Part shown: piece by piece, positions 1-11,087 of the stretch
Layout: every line of letters begins with the position of its first letter
Position numbering within the stretch: position 1 is the stretch's first letter
DNA from: Marthasterias glacialis
Lineage: Eukaryota; Echinodermata; Asteroidea; Forcipulatida; Asteriidae
Length of the DNA stretch: 64,000 nt
Reading direction: 5' to 3'
Assembly: GCA_911728455.2 (NCBI GenBank)
Contig: OU452236.1
Coordinates: forward strand, 13,813,838 to 13,877,837
Notes under the pieces: model-generated
Database searches by the model: none
Told to the model about the DNA's origin: nothing
Seen by the model: the letters and a program-made list of their open reading frames with translations, nothing else
Translations under genes and position numbers: made by a program

Positions 1-309
1 TTACAATCCAACCAGCCTGTGATAATTTTATCATGTGTAGGTGATCCCATTTTAGTGAAAACAATGAAAAAGGGTTTTGTCTTGTCTGGGATTTTGTGAC
101 ATTCATGTACATTTTACGCACTCCTTCACTGTAGAACTCTTTGCCTGTATCATGTTTCCCTGCGTAGTTTGTAGTTTGATTTTAAACAAATCAAATTTTT
201 ATAATCGAAATTGGGGGTGGGTGGGTGGGTGGGTAAAAAATCTTTGGGAAAAAAAAATCAGAAAAATTTTTTGAATGGCCCCGAATATATGTTTGTTTTG
301 ATACAAAAG

Positions 310-515
310 GCACCAAGGCTTGGCGTAATGATGAGGGGAGTTGGTACATTTCTAAGCTGTGTAAAGGAATCAAGGAGCATTCCAAAAAGCATCATCTTTC
401 GGATGTCTTGGTGAGAGTCAATCACGCCATAGCCCAGATGGAGAGTTCAGAAGATGGTTCCAAACAAATGCCATGCCAGATGACAACACTGACCAAAGAC
501 TTCTGGCTCCAGTGA
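310..515 (+). CDS. Caspase p10-subunit terminal exon (paralogue 1, cut by window edge)
   Basis: The reading frame after an AG acceptor at 308-309 encodes 68 residues ending in a TGA at 513-515. It contains WRNDEGSWY, the caspase p10 signature (usual form YVSWRxxxxGSWF) that forms part of the substrate pocket, then a typical MPCQMTTLTKDFW tail. Its length, 206 nt, and its splice phase equal those of the last exon of the complete caspase at 25543-25748. At least one residue differs between them (WYIS here, WYFS there). No stop or frameshift is seen. The exons for the prodomain and p20 must lie left of the window, so activity cannot be judged. An AATAAA lies shortly downstream, near 565. Confidence 0.85.
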
Positions 516-2135
516 TCTGTCTTGAACTTCTAGCACCGTTATGTCCGAGTGATACTTTTTAATTAATAAAAGTATACATTTATAATGTACCATGGCTGTC
601 ATTGTGACACTCTTGGCGCCCAATTATCAAATCTGGTGGAGTGGAGATTGTTACGTATGATTTTTCGAGACAAAGCGACCATTATACAACACCTTGAAAG
701 GGACATAAGGTGAGATTGCACATTGCTGCCAGACCAACTAACCAATGAATTTGATCATTCTTGTTTAAGTGGAACAAAGAATTTGATTTGATGAGAATAC
801 TTTTACAACTGAAATCATGTGTTTAGTAAGGTTTTAATAAATGTTTTTTTTTCCGCAGCAGTTGAATCCTTATGATGAAATTAAATTACGTAGCTTCAAA
901 AGCCATATATTTGACAGTACTATTTGCTTATTTGCTGGAAATGACTTGACAAACCAAAGGCTCTCTTTTACTTCGTGTTCATGAAATTTTATTTGTCTGA
1001 AATAATCTTCTTAAAGTGCTGTCTTTTTCAGAATCATTAGGTCTAAGTGCGTCCAATTCTTATCTTCAGACAAATGATGTGCATTAAAAAGCTCACTTTG
1101 AGCACATTTATGTATTAAGCCCCTTTTTTACACAAGAGCAATTTAGCAAGGGTCCCTTGCTTAATTTTAGCATGGTGGCAAAATTTTTTCAAATTGCATC
1201 TCGTGTGAAAGGACAATTTTTAGATTGTCTGAGGTCCCTAGTGAAATCTTCTCATTCATACTTTTTAATTAACTAATGAATTTGATAATTCTTGTTTAAG
1301 TGGAACGTAGTTTTACAATTGTGTTTAGTAAGGTTTTAATAAATGTGGGTTTTTTTCGCGGCAGTTGAGTCATTATGAAATTAAATTACATAGCTTCAAA
1401 AGCCATATATTTAATATTACTATTTTTACAACAAAATGTAGTTTCGCTTATAAAGTGATTTTTTTAGCAAAAACAAATGGTGGACATTTAAAAAACATAT
1501 TTTAAAAATAAATACTTTCATAAAATGAACCCATTAATGCCTTCAGAAGTGAAGATGATGTTAAAGTTATTAATTTAAAGTTAAACCCAACATAGTGTTG
1601 GAATGTTGGAACTATCTTGAAAAAAAAATTATTTGTTGATGGCTTATATCAGATGAATTTGACAAAATTATTATCAGTAAAAATATTTTGGTTTTACCCA
1701 ACACCGGCGTATTCTTAGCACAGTATAAAAAATATTCCACAGGCGTTATTCTCGAGTGAGATTCGAACCCCAAAACTCATGCATTCAAGAGAATGTTTTC
1801 ATGAGTTGAAAGATGGAATGTTGCGTTCAACCCTGCTTTGCCTCGTTGAATGGAACATTCCATCTTTTTGAACAAATGAAAATATTTTCTCCATTGCATG
1901 AATGCAGAAGATTCATTGTTTGTTTTGTATAACATCCAAGTAAGTCTTTGTGATTTGGAGGAAAAAATAAACAAGATTGCATTCTGGTATCCACTCTAAA
2001 ATGAGAGCGTTTTATACTGCTGTGTATAACCACACACATAATCAAATAATGCATACGGTTGTTATCTAGCATGCACATTTTTTTAAACTGCTTTGTATAA
2101 CTTGTGCATTTGCATAGTGTGATCTAGCATGCAAT

Positions 2136-2557
2136 AATACACCGATCCAGTAGGCCACGCCCCTTGACAAATTGACCAATCACAATGCGTGATTTAAGGT
2201 CCAACAAATTACTGCCATTTTGTCCGACATAACTTTTTAATTTGTGTATTTTTTTACAAACCCGAGTTTTATCCTTAACCATGGTCAAGCAGTGTTTATA
2301 TTTTAATTGTAACTCTGACTCTGGATACCCTAACAAGAGAGAAAATGTACATTTTTGTCCTTTTCCAAAACCAAAGTCCAAGGATGAGAAGTGCTTTCAG
2401 TGAACATGCAACACGCGGCGTGTGTATGTACCATGATGCCAGGCTTCCCACATACATGTACATGTACATGTACATCCATCATGCGGCGATCGTGACACGT
2501 TGTGTGTGGTTGCTTGGTCGTTGCTATGGTGGGCGTGGCCTACTGGATCGGTGTATT
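2136..2557. mobile_element. Short inverted-repeat element carrying a THAP exon fragment (copy 1)
   Basis: The left end starts AATACACCGATCCAGTAGGC and the right end is its inverse (to 2557), giving terminal inverted repeats of about 27 bp that include GGCCACGCCC. The interior has a THAP-type open frame (2281-2403). Near the right end a run of ACATGT repeats occurs. No clean target duplication is visible. A second copy is at 26927-27408, within the larger duplication, so the two are not independent insertions. A P-element-like origin is possible because P transposases begin with a THAP domain, but no transposase body is present. Confidence 0.6.
2281..2403 (+). pseudogene. THAP-domain N-terminal fragment
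   Basis: An ATG at 2281 opens a 40-residue frame. It starts M-V-K-Q-C, has a second Cys in FNCNSDS, and continues with HFCPFPKPKSKDEKCF, the first zinc ligands and FPxPK-type segment of a THAP domain. It stops at TGA 2401-2403 before the conserved W and the C-x2-H pair, so it cannot fold as a complete C2CH finger. The matching frame at 27127-27243 is also truncated. It reads as a remnant of a longer THAP protein or a THAP transposase first exon. Confidence 0.55.
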
Positions 2558-3199
2558 CAAAAAGGAAGGACTGAAATGCATGCTGAATAGTACCAAAATG
2601 CAGGCTTAATGACATCGGCCATGAAATGGTTTGAATAGTACATGCCGCAAGTTGTCCAATTCTCCAATCAATCGACAAAGATCGATTTGGATGTTGCATA
2701 AAACAACTAATGAATGTTTTGCATTCCTACAATGAAGAGAAAAAATGTCACAAGTTGAAAATTGTCATGAGTTTGAAGATGGAATGTTCCTCTCAAATCA
2801 CCTTTGCCTTGCTGAATGGTACATTCCATCTTTCAACAATTGAAAGTTCTGTTATCATTGACTCATAAACATTCATTATTGTTTCATATTTTACTATAAC
2901 AAATTTTTCTTGTTGGTTTCTATTAAAAATGCCAAAGCTTATTAATAATTGGGGTTGCTATCATGGACACACAAAGTGATGCATCTTTGGCAATTTTTAC
3001 TTAGTAATAGTGTGTGGTTTACTTGTGTTGTTTATATACTCAGATTACCAATGGTATTGTACTGTAGTATGTGCTTTCAGCTTTCTTTATGGATTCCGTA
3101 AAATAAAATAAAACATAAATAAAGGGAAAGCTTTTTTAGTTGAAATCTCAAATTTTAATGGACACTCAAGCAATGCATCTTTTGGAAATACACTGTACA

Positions 3200-4823
3200 T
3201 AACAGTACTTTTTCAGTGAATGGCCATCTCAAGACCAGTTGGCTCTCTGTTCTACTTTTATGGTACATGTCCTTCAATCAGGCATGATACTTAGCCCTTG
3301 TAAAAAAGTAGGACACTTCCATTGAGTACAAGGGCTGACCTACAGTGTACATATGGTATTACAGGGCTCGAATTTGGTATTATTACACTGGACAGCAGGC
3401 CCGAGGCCAGTGATTTTAGCATCAGGCCAGTAAACTCACGGCCAGACAAGTCCGGCGGTCTTGTATTCTTCAATTGAATAATGATAATAATAACTGAATA
3501 AATATGACACTGTGTAATATCTTGGACAAAAAGAAATACAAGAAATGATGTTCAAATCGTTGACTTTGAATCTGATCAATATCTTTCAATGCTGTTGAGT
3601 ATCAAAATATTCTTACCCACAAGACAAATGAGATAAATCTTCTCTTAGTGCTTGTTCTAATAAAAACAGTTTCCATTTTACACTTTGTAGAAAGTTCTTT
3701 CTCATTAAGATTCTGGTCTTGTAAAATAAATTCTGGTCCGATAAACATTTTGAGCTACAAGCACGGCAGTCTTGTGGAATTTTACCCCCAAATTCATGCC
3801 CTGTATTACTACACCACATACATATTCATGATCGACAGCCGAATTAGCCTTTCCCATGAAATATGCATGAAATATTACATTCACGCATGCGTACAGACAC
3901 TATTGGTGGACAAACGCCATAAGCACTAGGCAGATGCACAAACACATGTGCATCACGTCACCATCAGCCCCATACAAAAAGGCGCGAAGTTCCGTCATTT
4001 TGCCCACCAGTTGTGTTAGTGCGCACGTCTGATGTGCAATTTGAAGTATTTCATGGGAAGGGTCTATTCTCAATGTTCCAATAACCGTCACATTCCAGAT
4101 GCTTTTAATGCTGTTTACCAAGCACGCACGCCAGTATCAGGCCTGGAATTAAACGGAGACTGCATCTTGTTGTATTGTGGTTATAAATTTTCAAACGAAC
4201 ATTCTTTGATTACAGAACTTATGTCTCAGACATGTATTGCAGTAGAGGTAAATCAATGATGCAACAAAGTCAATGGAAAATGCACCCATGGACAATAGAT
4301 CACTAGATTTACATGTAACACTACTGATGTACGCGCAGCACACAGGAAAATGACAGGGTGGTCCAATGAGCAAGCTTCTTTTGCCTCCAGCCAAGGGCAC
4401 CCTACTCAAATGATGTCATATGTGCAGGCAAAAATGCTGTATCCGGCTACCACTTTATCTCCCTTAATTTAGGTCAAATTATATCCCAATACGTGTCCAG
4501 AAAGGTTGACAGCAGAATATATAAAGAGAGGAACTTGCAGTCACTTTGAATGATTACATTTACAGAGTGTTAAAATCATGAAAAATAAGCCATTTTAACG
4601 TCTACGTTGGGCTTGACAATGCTACTCATTAAAAATTAAACGCCATTTTAGTTCCTTTCCTTTGGGCATGAATGCGCGAAATTTCAGGCCATGCGGTAAA
4701 ATGTCCGCTTGATTTTTCTTTTTTAAAGGTCAATCATTTTACTTTTAGCAACCAATTCCTGGAGAGGAATATTAAAAGAAGGGAAATAAAGCCCAACATC
4801 CATTAAAAAATCTAAAAAATCCA
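3200..4823. other. Intergenic, only dispersed repeat traces
   Basis: No convincing exon is seen. Part of 3610-3800 is a diverged inverted relative of 7400-7570 and 12180-12350 inside the THAP units. The stretch 3835-3925 is related to 28735-28815 (shared ACAGACACTATTGGT and neighbouring bases), so the larger duplication may continue here in decayed form. Confidence 0.5.
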
Positions 4824-5345
4824 TTAGAAAGTGGCAGCCAGATATGGAAACTTTTCCTTCAGCCATACCGGGAAAACCCTTTTTGTGAAGCCTTGCCCTT
4901 GTACTGCCGTCTCAATTATTGCCTGTTGTGAAGTCTGGTCAAGGGGCATTTCAATCACATTGACTTCCTGCAGTTCAACACCCATAGATGTTGTGTCCAT
5001 CGTCACAGCAGAGTCATTATTAAGGACGACAGTTCCACTGGCGTGTGCTTGATGCTGAACAACTCCCGTTTGATTTTGGTCGTTGTGTTGTTGGTGGTGG
5101 CTGTGGTGATGATGATGTTGAAGTTGTTGCACTTCTTGTAAATGTTGAAGCGCTGCTGCCGAATGCCCCTGTGCGATTATCTCTCCATCGGAAGAATGAA
5201 CCATTATCTGATTTCCGTCCTGGTTTTCTCCGGAACATTCTGCCTGGGTAACAACTTGAAGGATAGTGGATTCTTCGCCCGGATCAGCGTCCGTTTGCAT
5301 CGCCATAATGGCAGCCGCAACGAGATCGCCATCTTCTCCCTCCAT
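4824..5345 (-). CDS. First exon of an unrecognised acidic, Q/H-rich protein
   Basis: From ATG at 5343-5345 the frame runs 173 codons to a stop at 4824. It opens with an acidic, Met-rich segment (MEGEDGDLVAAAIMAMQ). A Gln/His-rich middle follows, with a run of five His, and then a segment rich in V, E and Q. This composition is typical of transactivation regions of metazoan transcription factors, but no DNA-binding domain is present. A GTATGG at 4868-4863 is a good donor, leaving an exon of exactly 159 codons. No downstream exon was found to the left. It faces the THAP gene at 5693 head-to-head, with about 350 bp between the starts. The longer frame up to 5642 is probably 5' leader, because it runs through the inverted repeat. 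Function unknown. Confidence 0.5.
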   Translation of the reverse strand: MEGEDGDLVAAAIMAMQTDADPGEESTILQVVTQAECSGENQDGNQIMVHSSDGEIIAQGHSAAALQHLQEVQQLQHHHHHSHHQQHNDQNQTGVVQHQAHASGTVVLNNDSAVTMDTTSMGVELQEVNVIEMPLDQTSQQAIIETAVQGQGFTKRVFPVWLKEKFPYLAATF

Positions 5346-5692
5346 TTTTAATATTGTTTCGAAGCGGCAATATACGACTATTTCGTGCTCTCTATTTTTA
5401 ATAGCCACGCAAAATAAACCAAACGGTCGCTGGGTCACAGACATAGGTTCTTTATGTCTGTGGTCACAACCACAGACCAGAGCCGTATATTGGGAGAGTT
5501 GCGACATAGAGGGACCAGTTTTTTTGGTCACGTGGTTGCTGGACGCCATTTTCGGTCCAAAAAACAGATGCGGAAACTCGGCGGTACATTTGAGTGTACA
5601 AATACAATACAATTTGTAATTTATAACATCTGACGATCGCAACCAGTGGCCAAAGACTCAGACAGAGAGAGGGGAGAGCAGGGTCCAGCAAA

Positions 5693-7085
5693 ATGACAGG
5701 GTGTAGTGCTTGGGGTTGCACTAATAGGTCAGGAACTGGCCTGAGATTTGATCGGTTCCCAAGAGATAAAGTGAGGAGAAAAGCTTGGGAAGTGAAGGTG
5801 AAGCGGCGCGACTGGCATCCTAACTCAAATTCATGCATTTGTGAGGTAAGCTATAGAAAAACAATCCTTCAGCGAAGTTACTCGGTTGATCGTGTCGAAT
5901 TTATATCAGACTATGCCGACCTACCTCCAAAATACTACTTGCCTACTTTGTACTATTAGTATCCGGGTGTTTTTATGATTGTTGGAATACAATAAAGCAT
6001 GCAATTTGAATAGTTGCGATGATCGTAACCCTCAGTCCTCCCGACGGTCGGAGACGAGACCGGACCGTCGGACGGAGGATCATGACACATGACACAGAAT
6101 GGTGGGTTACGATCATCGCAACTAGCAATTTGAAATACTAAAGAAAGTATCATCGATAATTGCAATGTCAATGTACATGTAGTTATTTGTTACTTGTAGT
6201 ACCATAGAGCAAGTTGTAGTACAATAGAGAGTACAAGTAACAAGGGTTTTTGATGGGCAAACTGTTTTGACCTTTTCAAAAAAAAAAAAATGTACCCTTT
6301 CTATTGGATACATGTAAAATGTTGGAGAAAAAAATATGAAAAAGAAATTAAGAATGAATTTTAACACATGGTCTGTCCAATCGCCAGTCAAATGTAGCCT
6401 AGCCTTAATCTGTTCTTATGTCTAAGTTATGTGACTAAGAGTAAGACTGAGTACAGCTACCGGGTATACATATTAATTCAGCTAGAATTAAACCTGGTTC
6501 ATTTGATCCGTTCTTTTTCTATATATTCATTGTATACAAAAAATATTGGTCTTTATCAGCTTTAACATTGTTGCACTTAGGGGGGTCTACTTTATTAAAA
6601 AAAAAAGAGTTGAATTGTTGACAACCTATAAAGATTGAAATGGAAGTATTCTGATTTGTACATGCATTGTTAATTGTAGCCATCACCATCCTGTCTCAGG
6701 GTAAACTTGGACTACCTTTTGATTACTTAGAAAAGTTTAAGAAACCTATTATTGAACCATATTTTTACTCCATAAAATTAACTATGTGGTTGCATTTTTA
6801 TGTACCGTTTACTTTTTAGGAACACTTTGACAAGAAACAATTTGAATCTCAGCGAACTGACAGAAAGTTAAGTTGAGTGCTGTCCCAACCATATTTCTTC
6901 ACCGTAAAGTTTGCAAACCGAGGAAGTCACCCAAAAATAGATGTCAGAAGCCCACCATGTCATGCAAGAGGAAAGTTGGAGTATCACCATTAGCTGAGCA
7001 TACATACTCTGCAGCAGCACAATGCTCATCCACTGAAAATTGTAAATATAAAGAAGTAATTAGCGAAAACGAAGTGTTCATATAA
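5693..7085 (+). pseudogene. Small THAP zinc-finger gene, copy A (frameshifted)
   Basis: Exon 1 is 5693-5845 (ATG to TGT GAG before GTAAG). Exon 2 starts at 6820 after a TAG acceptor. Joined, they give a C2CH THAP finger: Cys4, Cys9, then Cys50 and His53 across the junction (CEEHF). The expected FPRD, RRKAW and RRDWHP segments and a later AVPTIF box are present. THAP domains bind DNA with zinc. A basic tail (KPRKSPKNRC) follows, so the intact protein would be about 140 residues. Relative to copy B one G is missing near 6871 (AAGTTAAGTTG against AAGTTAAGGTTG). This shifts the frame inside the THAP domain just before AVPTIF and ends translation early, so the copy is probably dead. The AVPTIF frame reopens and runs to 7085. 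Confidence 0.7.
6011..6124. mobile_element. 114-bp MITE with a 10-bp target duplication (unit A)
   Basis: The element starts TAGTTGCGATGATCGTAACC and ends with the inverse. It is flanked on both sides by GCAATTTGAA (6001-6010 and 6125-6134), a perfect 10-bp direct repeat. Target duplications of 9-10 bp are typical of Mutator-like elements, so MULE-type mobilisation is an inference. The core contains a second palindrome around GACGGTCGG. It sits in the THAP intron and was present before the unit duplicated, since unit B has it at the same place. Confidence 0.8.
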
Positions 7086-9369
7086 ACGTATGTTTTCAAA
7101 TTGATTTGTAACTCACTGTTTTGTAACTAATACAAAGCACTTCAGATTGACACACGGTTCTCTTGGTATTGTAGCAATTTTGTTGTACTACTAGTACCAT
7201 GAGAGCAGATGTGAGTGGTTTGATTCCACTAGTGCTTAGTTCAGGATTTGTGAGTTTACAATGACATCATAATTATCTGTTTATATTTCTCATTCATCAA
7301 TTAGGGCATGATGTACTTTTACCAAAAGGCTTGTGACTCGTAGTTAAACACTACATTTGCTAGGGGATAAACTGCTGTATGATGTACACCTCATGTATGT
7401 AATCAGGGCTTGAGTTTGGTGGGAAAATCCACAAAATATTTACTGAACCAGAATTTTATTTACAAGACCACAATCTTCAAAACAGTTTAATATGTAAACT
7501 GACTACTTTTGAACAAGCACTCTTAGAAGATTTATCTCATTTGTCTTTTGGGTATAAGTACCATTGGATGCCTAATAGAATTGAAATTATTTATCGGCTT
7601 CAAAGTCAACATTTGAACATCATTTGTCCTATGTTTTTTGAGATACACAGTGAGGTATTAGTATTCTATTGAAAAACAAGACTGCTGGTCTAGACACTAA
7701 ATTTACTGACCTCAGGCCTGAAGCCAGTGCACCAGACATTTTCATTGGGGGGAGGCAAGGGGGGGGGGTCAAAGACATTATTCCTAATTTTTTTCTATCC
7801 ATTTAAAAAAAAAAAAGAATTATTTTACTTTTTTATTTTTTGTTTTGTTATCACACTAGCGTGAGTGGAATACGGAAAAATATAGCGCTTCTGCGTCCCA
7901 TATCCCAGTCAACTTCACACTGCCTGTTGAAAACATACAATACAAATGACACACGCAAAGTTTAAGAGTTTAGAGCGTTGTTTGATGAAGAGCAGTATAC
8001 GGAGCATGTCGCATAATACTCTAAATATGCAGGGTGCAATATAGACTACTGCTACTGGGAGTATAGTATGGTTTATTATCACACTCCCATTGAGCAATCT
8101 GATTGGAGGATTAGCGCGTACTGGAAGAAAATGGTTTATATCACACTCCTATTCTACAGATCTGATTGGAGGATTAGCGTGTACTTGAATTATTATTATT
8201 GTTATTACTATTATTATTATTATTTAATTTTTTTGGGTGGGGAGGGCCGCCTATTTAATATCGTACCATTCATTTTTGCATTTTTTCGATCTCATTTGGG
8301 GGGCAGGGGCAGTGTAAATTTCGAGCCCTGGTATTGTACATATTTACTGCTTTTACTTGTGACTTATTACAAAAAGCCTCTTGACATGCGGGTTGGGGCT
8401 GGGAGGGGAAGGTCCGAAGGAACTTATTTCTTACACAGCTATGTCCACTTGCTGCTCTGGTGATGCTTTTTCCCCTTTACACTTGCAGGGAAACAAATAG
8501 AATCTAAATACAAGTCAACGAGAATTTCATAAACTTGATCCAGCTAACATGACTGAAGTATTATCATTATTTAAGACTAACCATAGTCATAGAGCTAAGA
8601 CTAGTATAAGAGTATGTTTTTAAAACACAGCTGTAGTTGTACTACTACCTGACTACAGTACGTGTACAAGTTGCAGTTTGGCTTTGGTTAGTCCTATCAT
8701 AGAGAAAGGACCCCGTTGAGGTGAAGGCAGAACACTCATGAAGCAACCCACTTCCTCGTCATGCTTGTAATTGTATTGTAAATTGTAATGTCTTTTTCAA
8801 TAAAAACATTGTCTTGCCTTTCATAATGAATGTAACTAAATTTGTCTTTCTATTTTGCCCCTGTACAAATGATGAACATGAACAATGCGTCAGCTATTCA
8901 ATTGGTAAAATGTGTGCACAAAAGAAATGTTGAATTGATGTTAACGTTTCTGTCTAACAATAAACATGATGCATCGGAGGAGCAAGAACGAACAACTTAC
9001 ACCATCTACAGTATAGTAGGCATAACGATTAACGTTAGTGCTGTCTCAGTGTCGAACTTTTCATGTGCATGTACGAACGTGAATCACGGGAATTTTTTCC
9101 CGGCTGATCTGCTCAAGACTAAGTTAAAGTAGTATTTCTTTAAACTAAAAGTAAAACAAAATGTATGGATTTTCTAAATTTAAACTACAAACTAATCTGT
9201 GCCACACACTGGTTCGTATCGGACGATCTTTTTCATGCTCAAAACTCACGATAGTCTCAATAGTCTGGTACTACTGTGTGAGCACATGTTTCACGCGCGT
9301 TTCACGTTGGACCGAAAATGGCTTCTAATCGCAAGTTGTCGCAACTCTCCCAATATACGGCTCTGCCAC
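7086..9369. other. Non-coding 3' part of unit A
   Basis: No credible exon is seen; frames are short and differ between units A and B by frame-breaking indels. The stretch includes a G-rich run near 7745, an imperfect tandem repeat of about 80 bp at 8070-8185 (both copies contain GATTGGAGGATTAGCG), an ATT-rich microsatellite near 8190-8225 and an AATAAA at 8801. The last 80 bp form the right inverted repeat. Confidence 0.5.
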
Positions 9370-9402
9370 AGACCAGAGCCGTATATTGGGAGAGTTGCGA
9401 CA
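9337..9402. repeat. Palindrome at the junction of units A and B
   Basis: The right end of unit A and the left end of unit B meet head-to-head as a near-perfect 28-bp inverted repeat (CGCAACTCTCCCAATATACG and its complement) around a 10-base spacer. Such a junction could form a cruciform and marks the exact boundary between the two units. Confidence 0.85.
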
Positions 9403-9586
9403 TAGAAGGACCAGTTTTTTGGGTCACGTGGTTGCTGGACGCCATTTTCGGTCCAAAAAACAGATGCGGGGAAACTCGGCGGTACATTTGAGTGTACAAA
9501 TACAATACAATTTGTAATTTGTAACATCTGACGATCGCAACCAGTGGCCAAAGACTCAGAGAGAGGGGAGAGCAGGGTCCAGCAAA

Positions 9587-11087
9587 ATGACAGGGTGTAG
9601 TGCTTGGGGTTGCACTAATAATAGGTCAGGAACTGGCCTGAGATTTTATCGGTTCCCAAGAGATAAAGCATGTAAAGTGAGGAGAAAAGCTTGGGAAGTG
9701 AAGGTGAAGCGGCGCGACTGGCATCCTAACTCAAATTCATGCCTTTGTGAGGTAAGCTATAGAAAAACAATCCTTCAGCGAAGTTACTCGGTTGATCATG
9801 TCGAATTTATATCAGACTATGCCGACCTACCTCCAAAATACTACTTGCCTACTTGGTACTATTAGTATCCGGGTGTTTTTTATGATTGTTGGAATACAAT
9901 ATAAAGCATGCAATTTGAATAGTTGCGATGATCGTAACCCTCAGTCCTCCCGACGGTCGGAGACGAGACCGGACCGTCGGACGGAGGATCATGACACATG
10001 GCATAGAATGGAGGGTTACGATCATCGCAACTAGCAATTTGAAATACTTAAGAAAGTATCATCGATAATTGCAATGTCAATGTACATGTAAGATGTAGTT
10101 ATTTGTTACTTGTATTGTAGTACCATAGAGCAAGTTGTAGAATGTAGTAGTAGTACAATAGAGAGTACAAGTAACAAGGGTTTTTGATGGGCAAACTGTT
10201 TTGACCTTTTCAAAAAAAATAAATGTACCCTTTCTATTGGATACATGTAAAATTTTGGAGAAAAAAATATTAAAAAGAAATTAAGAATGAATTTTAACAC
10301 ATGGTCTGTCCGATCGCCAGTCATATGTAGCCTAGCCTTAATCTGTTCTTATGTCTAAGTTATGTGACTAAGAGGACTGAGTACAGCTATCGGGTATACA
10401 TATTAATCCAGCTAGAATTAAACCTGGTCCATTTGATCCGTTCTTTTTCTATATATTCATTGTATACAAAAAATATTGGTCTTTATCAGCTTTAACATTG
10501 TTGCACTTAGGGTGGTCTACTTTATTAAAAAAAAAAGAGTTGAATTGTTGACAACCTAAAAAGATACAAAGGCAACTGAGATTAAATGGAAGTATTCTGA
10601 TTTGTACATGCATTGTTAATTGTAGCCATCACCATCCTGTCTCAGGGTAAACTTGGACTACCTTTTGATTACTTAGAAAAGTTCAAAAAAACCTATTATT
10701 GAACCATATTTTTACTCCATAAAATTAACTAGGTGGTTCCATTTTTATGTACCGTTTACTTTTTAGGAACACTTTGACAACAAACAATTTGAATCTCAGC
10801 GAACTGACAGAAAGTTAAGGTTGAGTGCTGTCCCTACCATATTTCTTCACCGTAAAGTTTGCAAACCGAGGAAGTCACCCAAAAATAGATGTCAGAAGCC
10901 CACCATGTCATGCAAGAGGAAAGTTGGAGTATCACCATTAGCTGAGCGGAGGCCGGTCATCTCGCCCCCAAACACTCTCGCCCCCAACAAACTCGCCCCC
11001 AACAATCTCGCCCCCAAACAATCTCGCCCCCAGCCTTTGACAATCTCGCCCCTGACAATCTCGCCCCCAAACAAAGTCGCCCCCTGA
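9587..11087 (+). pseudogene. Small THAP zinc-finger gene, copy B (interrupted by an inserted element)
   Basis: Exon 1 is 9587-9751 and exon 2 starts at 10767. The C2CH ligands are Cys4, Cys9, Cys54 and His57, and AVPTIF is in frame, so the THAP domain is complete here, unlike copy A. Exon 1 has four extra codons relative to copy A, one after CTN and three in a KACK-like insert. After the shared SPLAE the frame enters an inserted inverted-repeat element and reads a Pro/Ala/Asn-rich tail of repeated LAPNN-like units to a stop at 11087. The original tail resumes after 11775. A truncated DNA-binding protein with a transposon-derived tail could still be made. I call it disrupted because the native C-terminus is lost. 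Confidence 0.65.
9920..10033. mobile_element. 114-bp MITE with a 10-bp target duplication (unit B)
   Basis: This is the same element and the same GCAATTTGAA duplication (9910-9919 and 10034-10043) as at 6011-6124. It was copied with the unit. Confidence 0.8.

Larger units (their letters stand above)
1..3200 (+). repeat. Copy 1 of a large direct duplication (caspase 3' end and flank)
   Basis: This stretch aligns by eye with 24528-28034 in the same orientation at high identity, broken by indels. Copy 1 lacks the roughly 0.7 kb that copy 2 has at 24691-25405, and copy 2 lacks most of 640-1090. The shared block contains the caspase p10 exon, its 3' flank, a THAP-bearing inverted-repeat element and a short tRNA-like B-box region near 1760 (-). 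The window edge cuts copy 1, so the upstream exons of this caspase are not visible. The distance between matching p10 exons is 25233 bp, which gives the period of the duplication. Confidence 0.85.
5464..9369 (+). mobile_element. THAP-gene unit A with terminal inverted repeats
   Basis: The left end carries CAGAGCCGTATATTGGGAGA followed by GTTGCGACA. The same sequence occurs inverted at the right end (about 9337-9366). A weaker second block (GCCATTTTCGGTCC) matches on both sides, so the inverted repeats extend imperfectly to about 90 bp. Between them lie the THAP exons, a 114-bp MITE and about 2.2 kb of non-coding sequence. Unit B, directly adjacent, is a close copy. No full-length transposase is encoded. 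It could be a P-element-like non-autonomous transposon, or a duplicated gene whose promoter was copied in inverted form. Confidence 0.55.
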
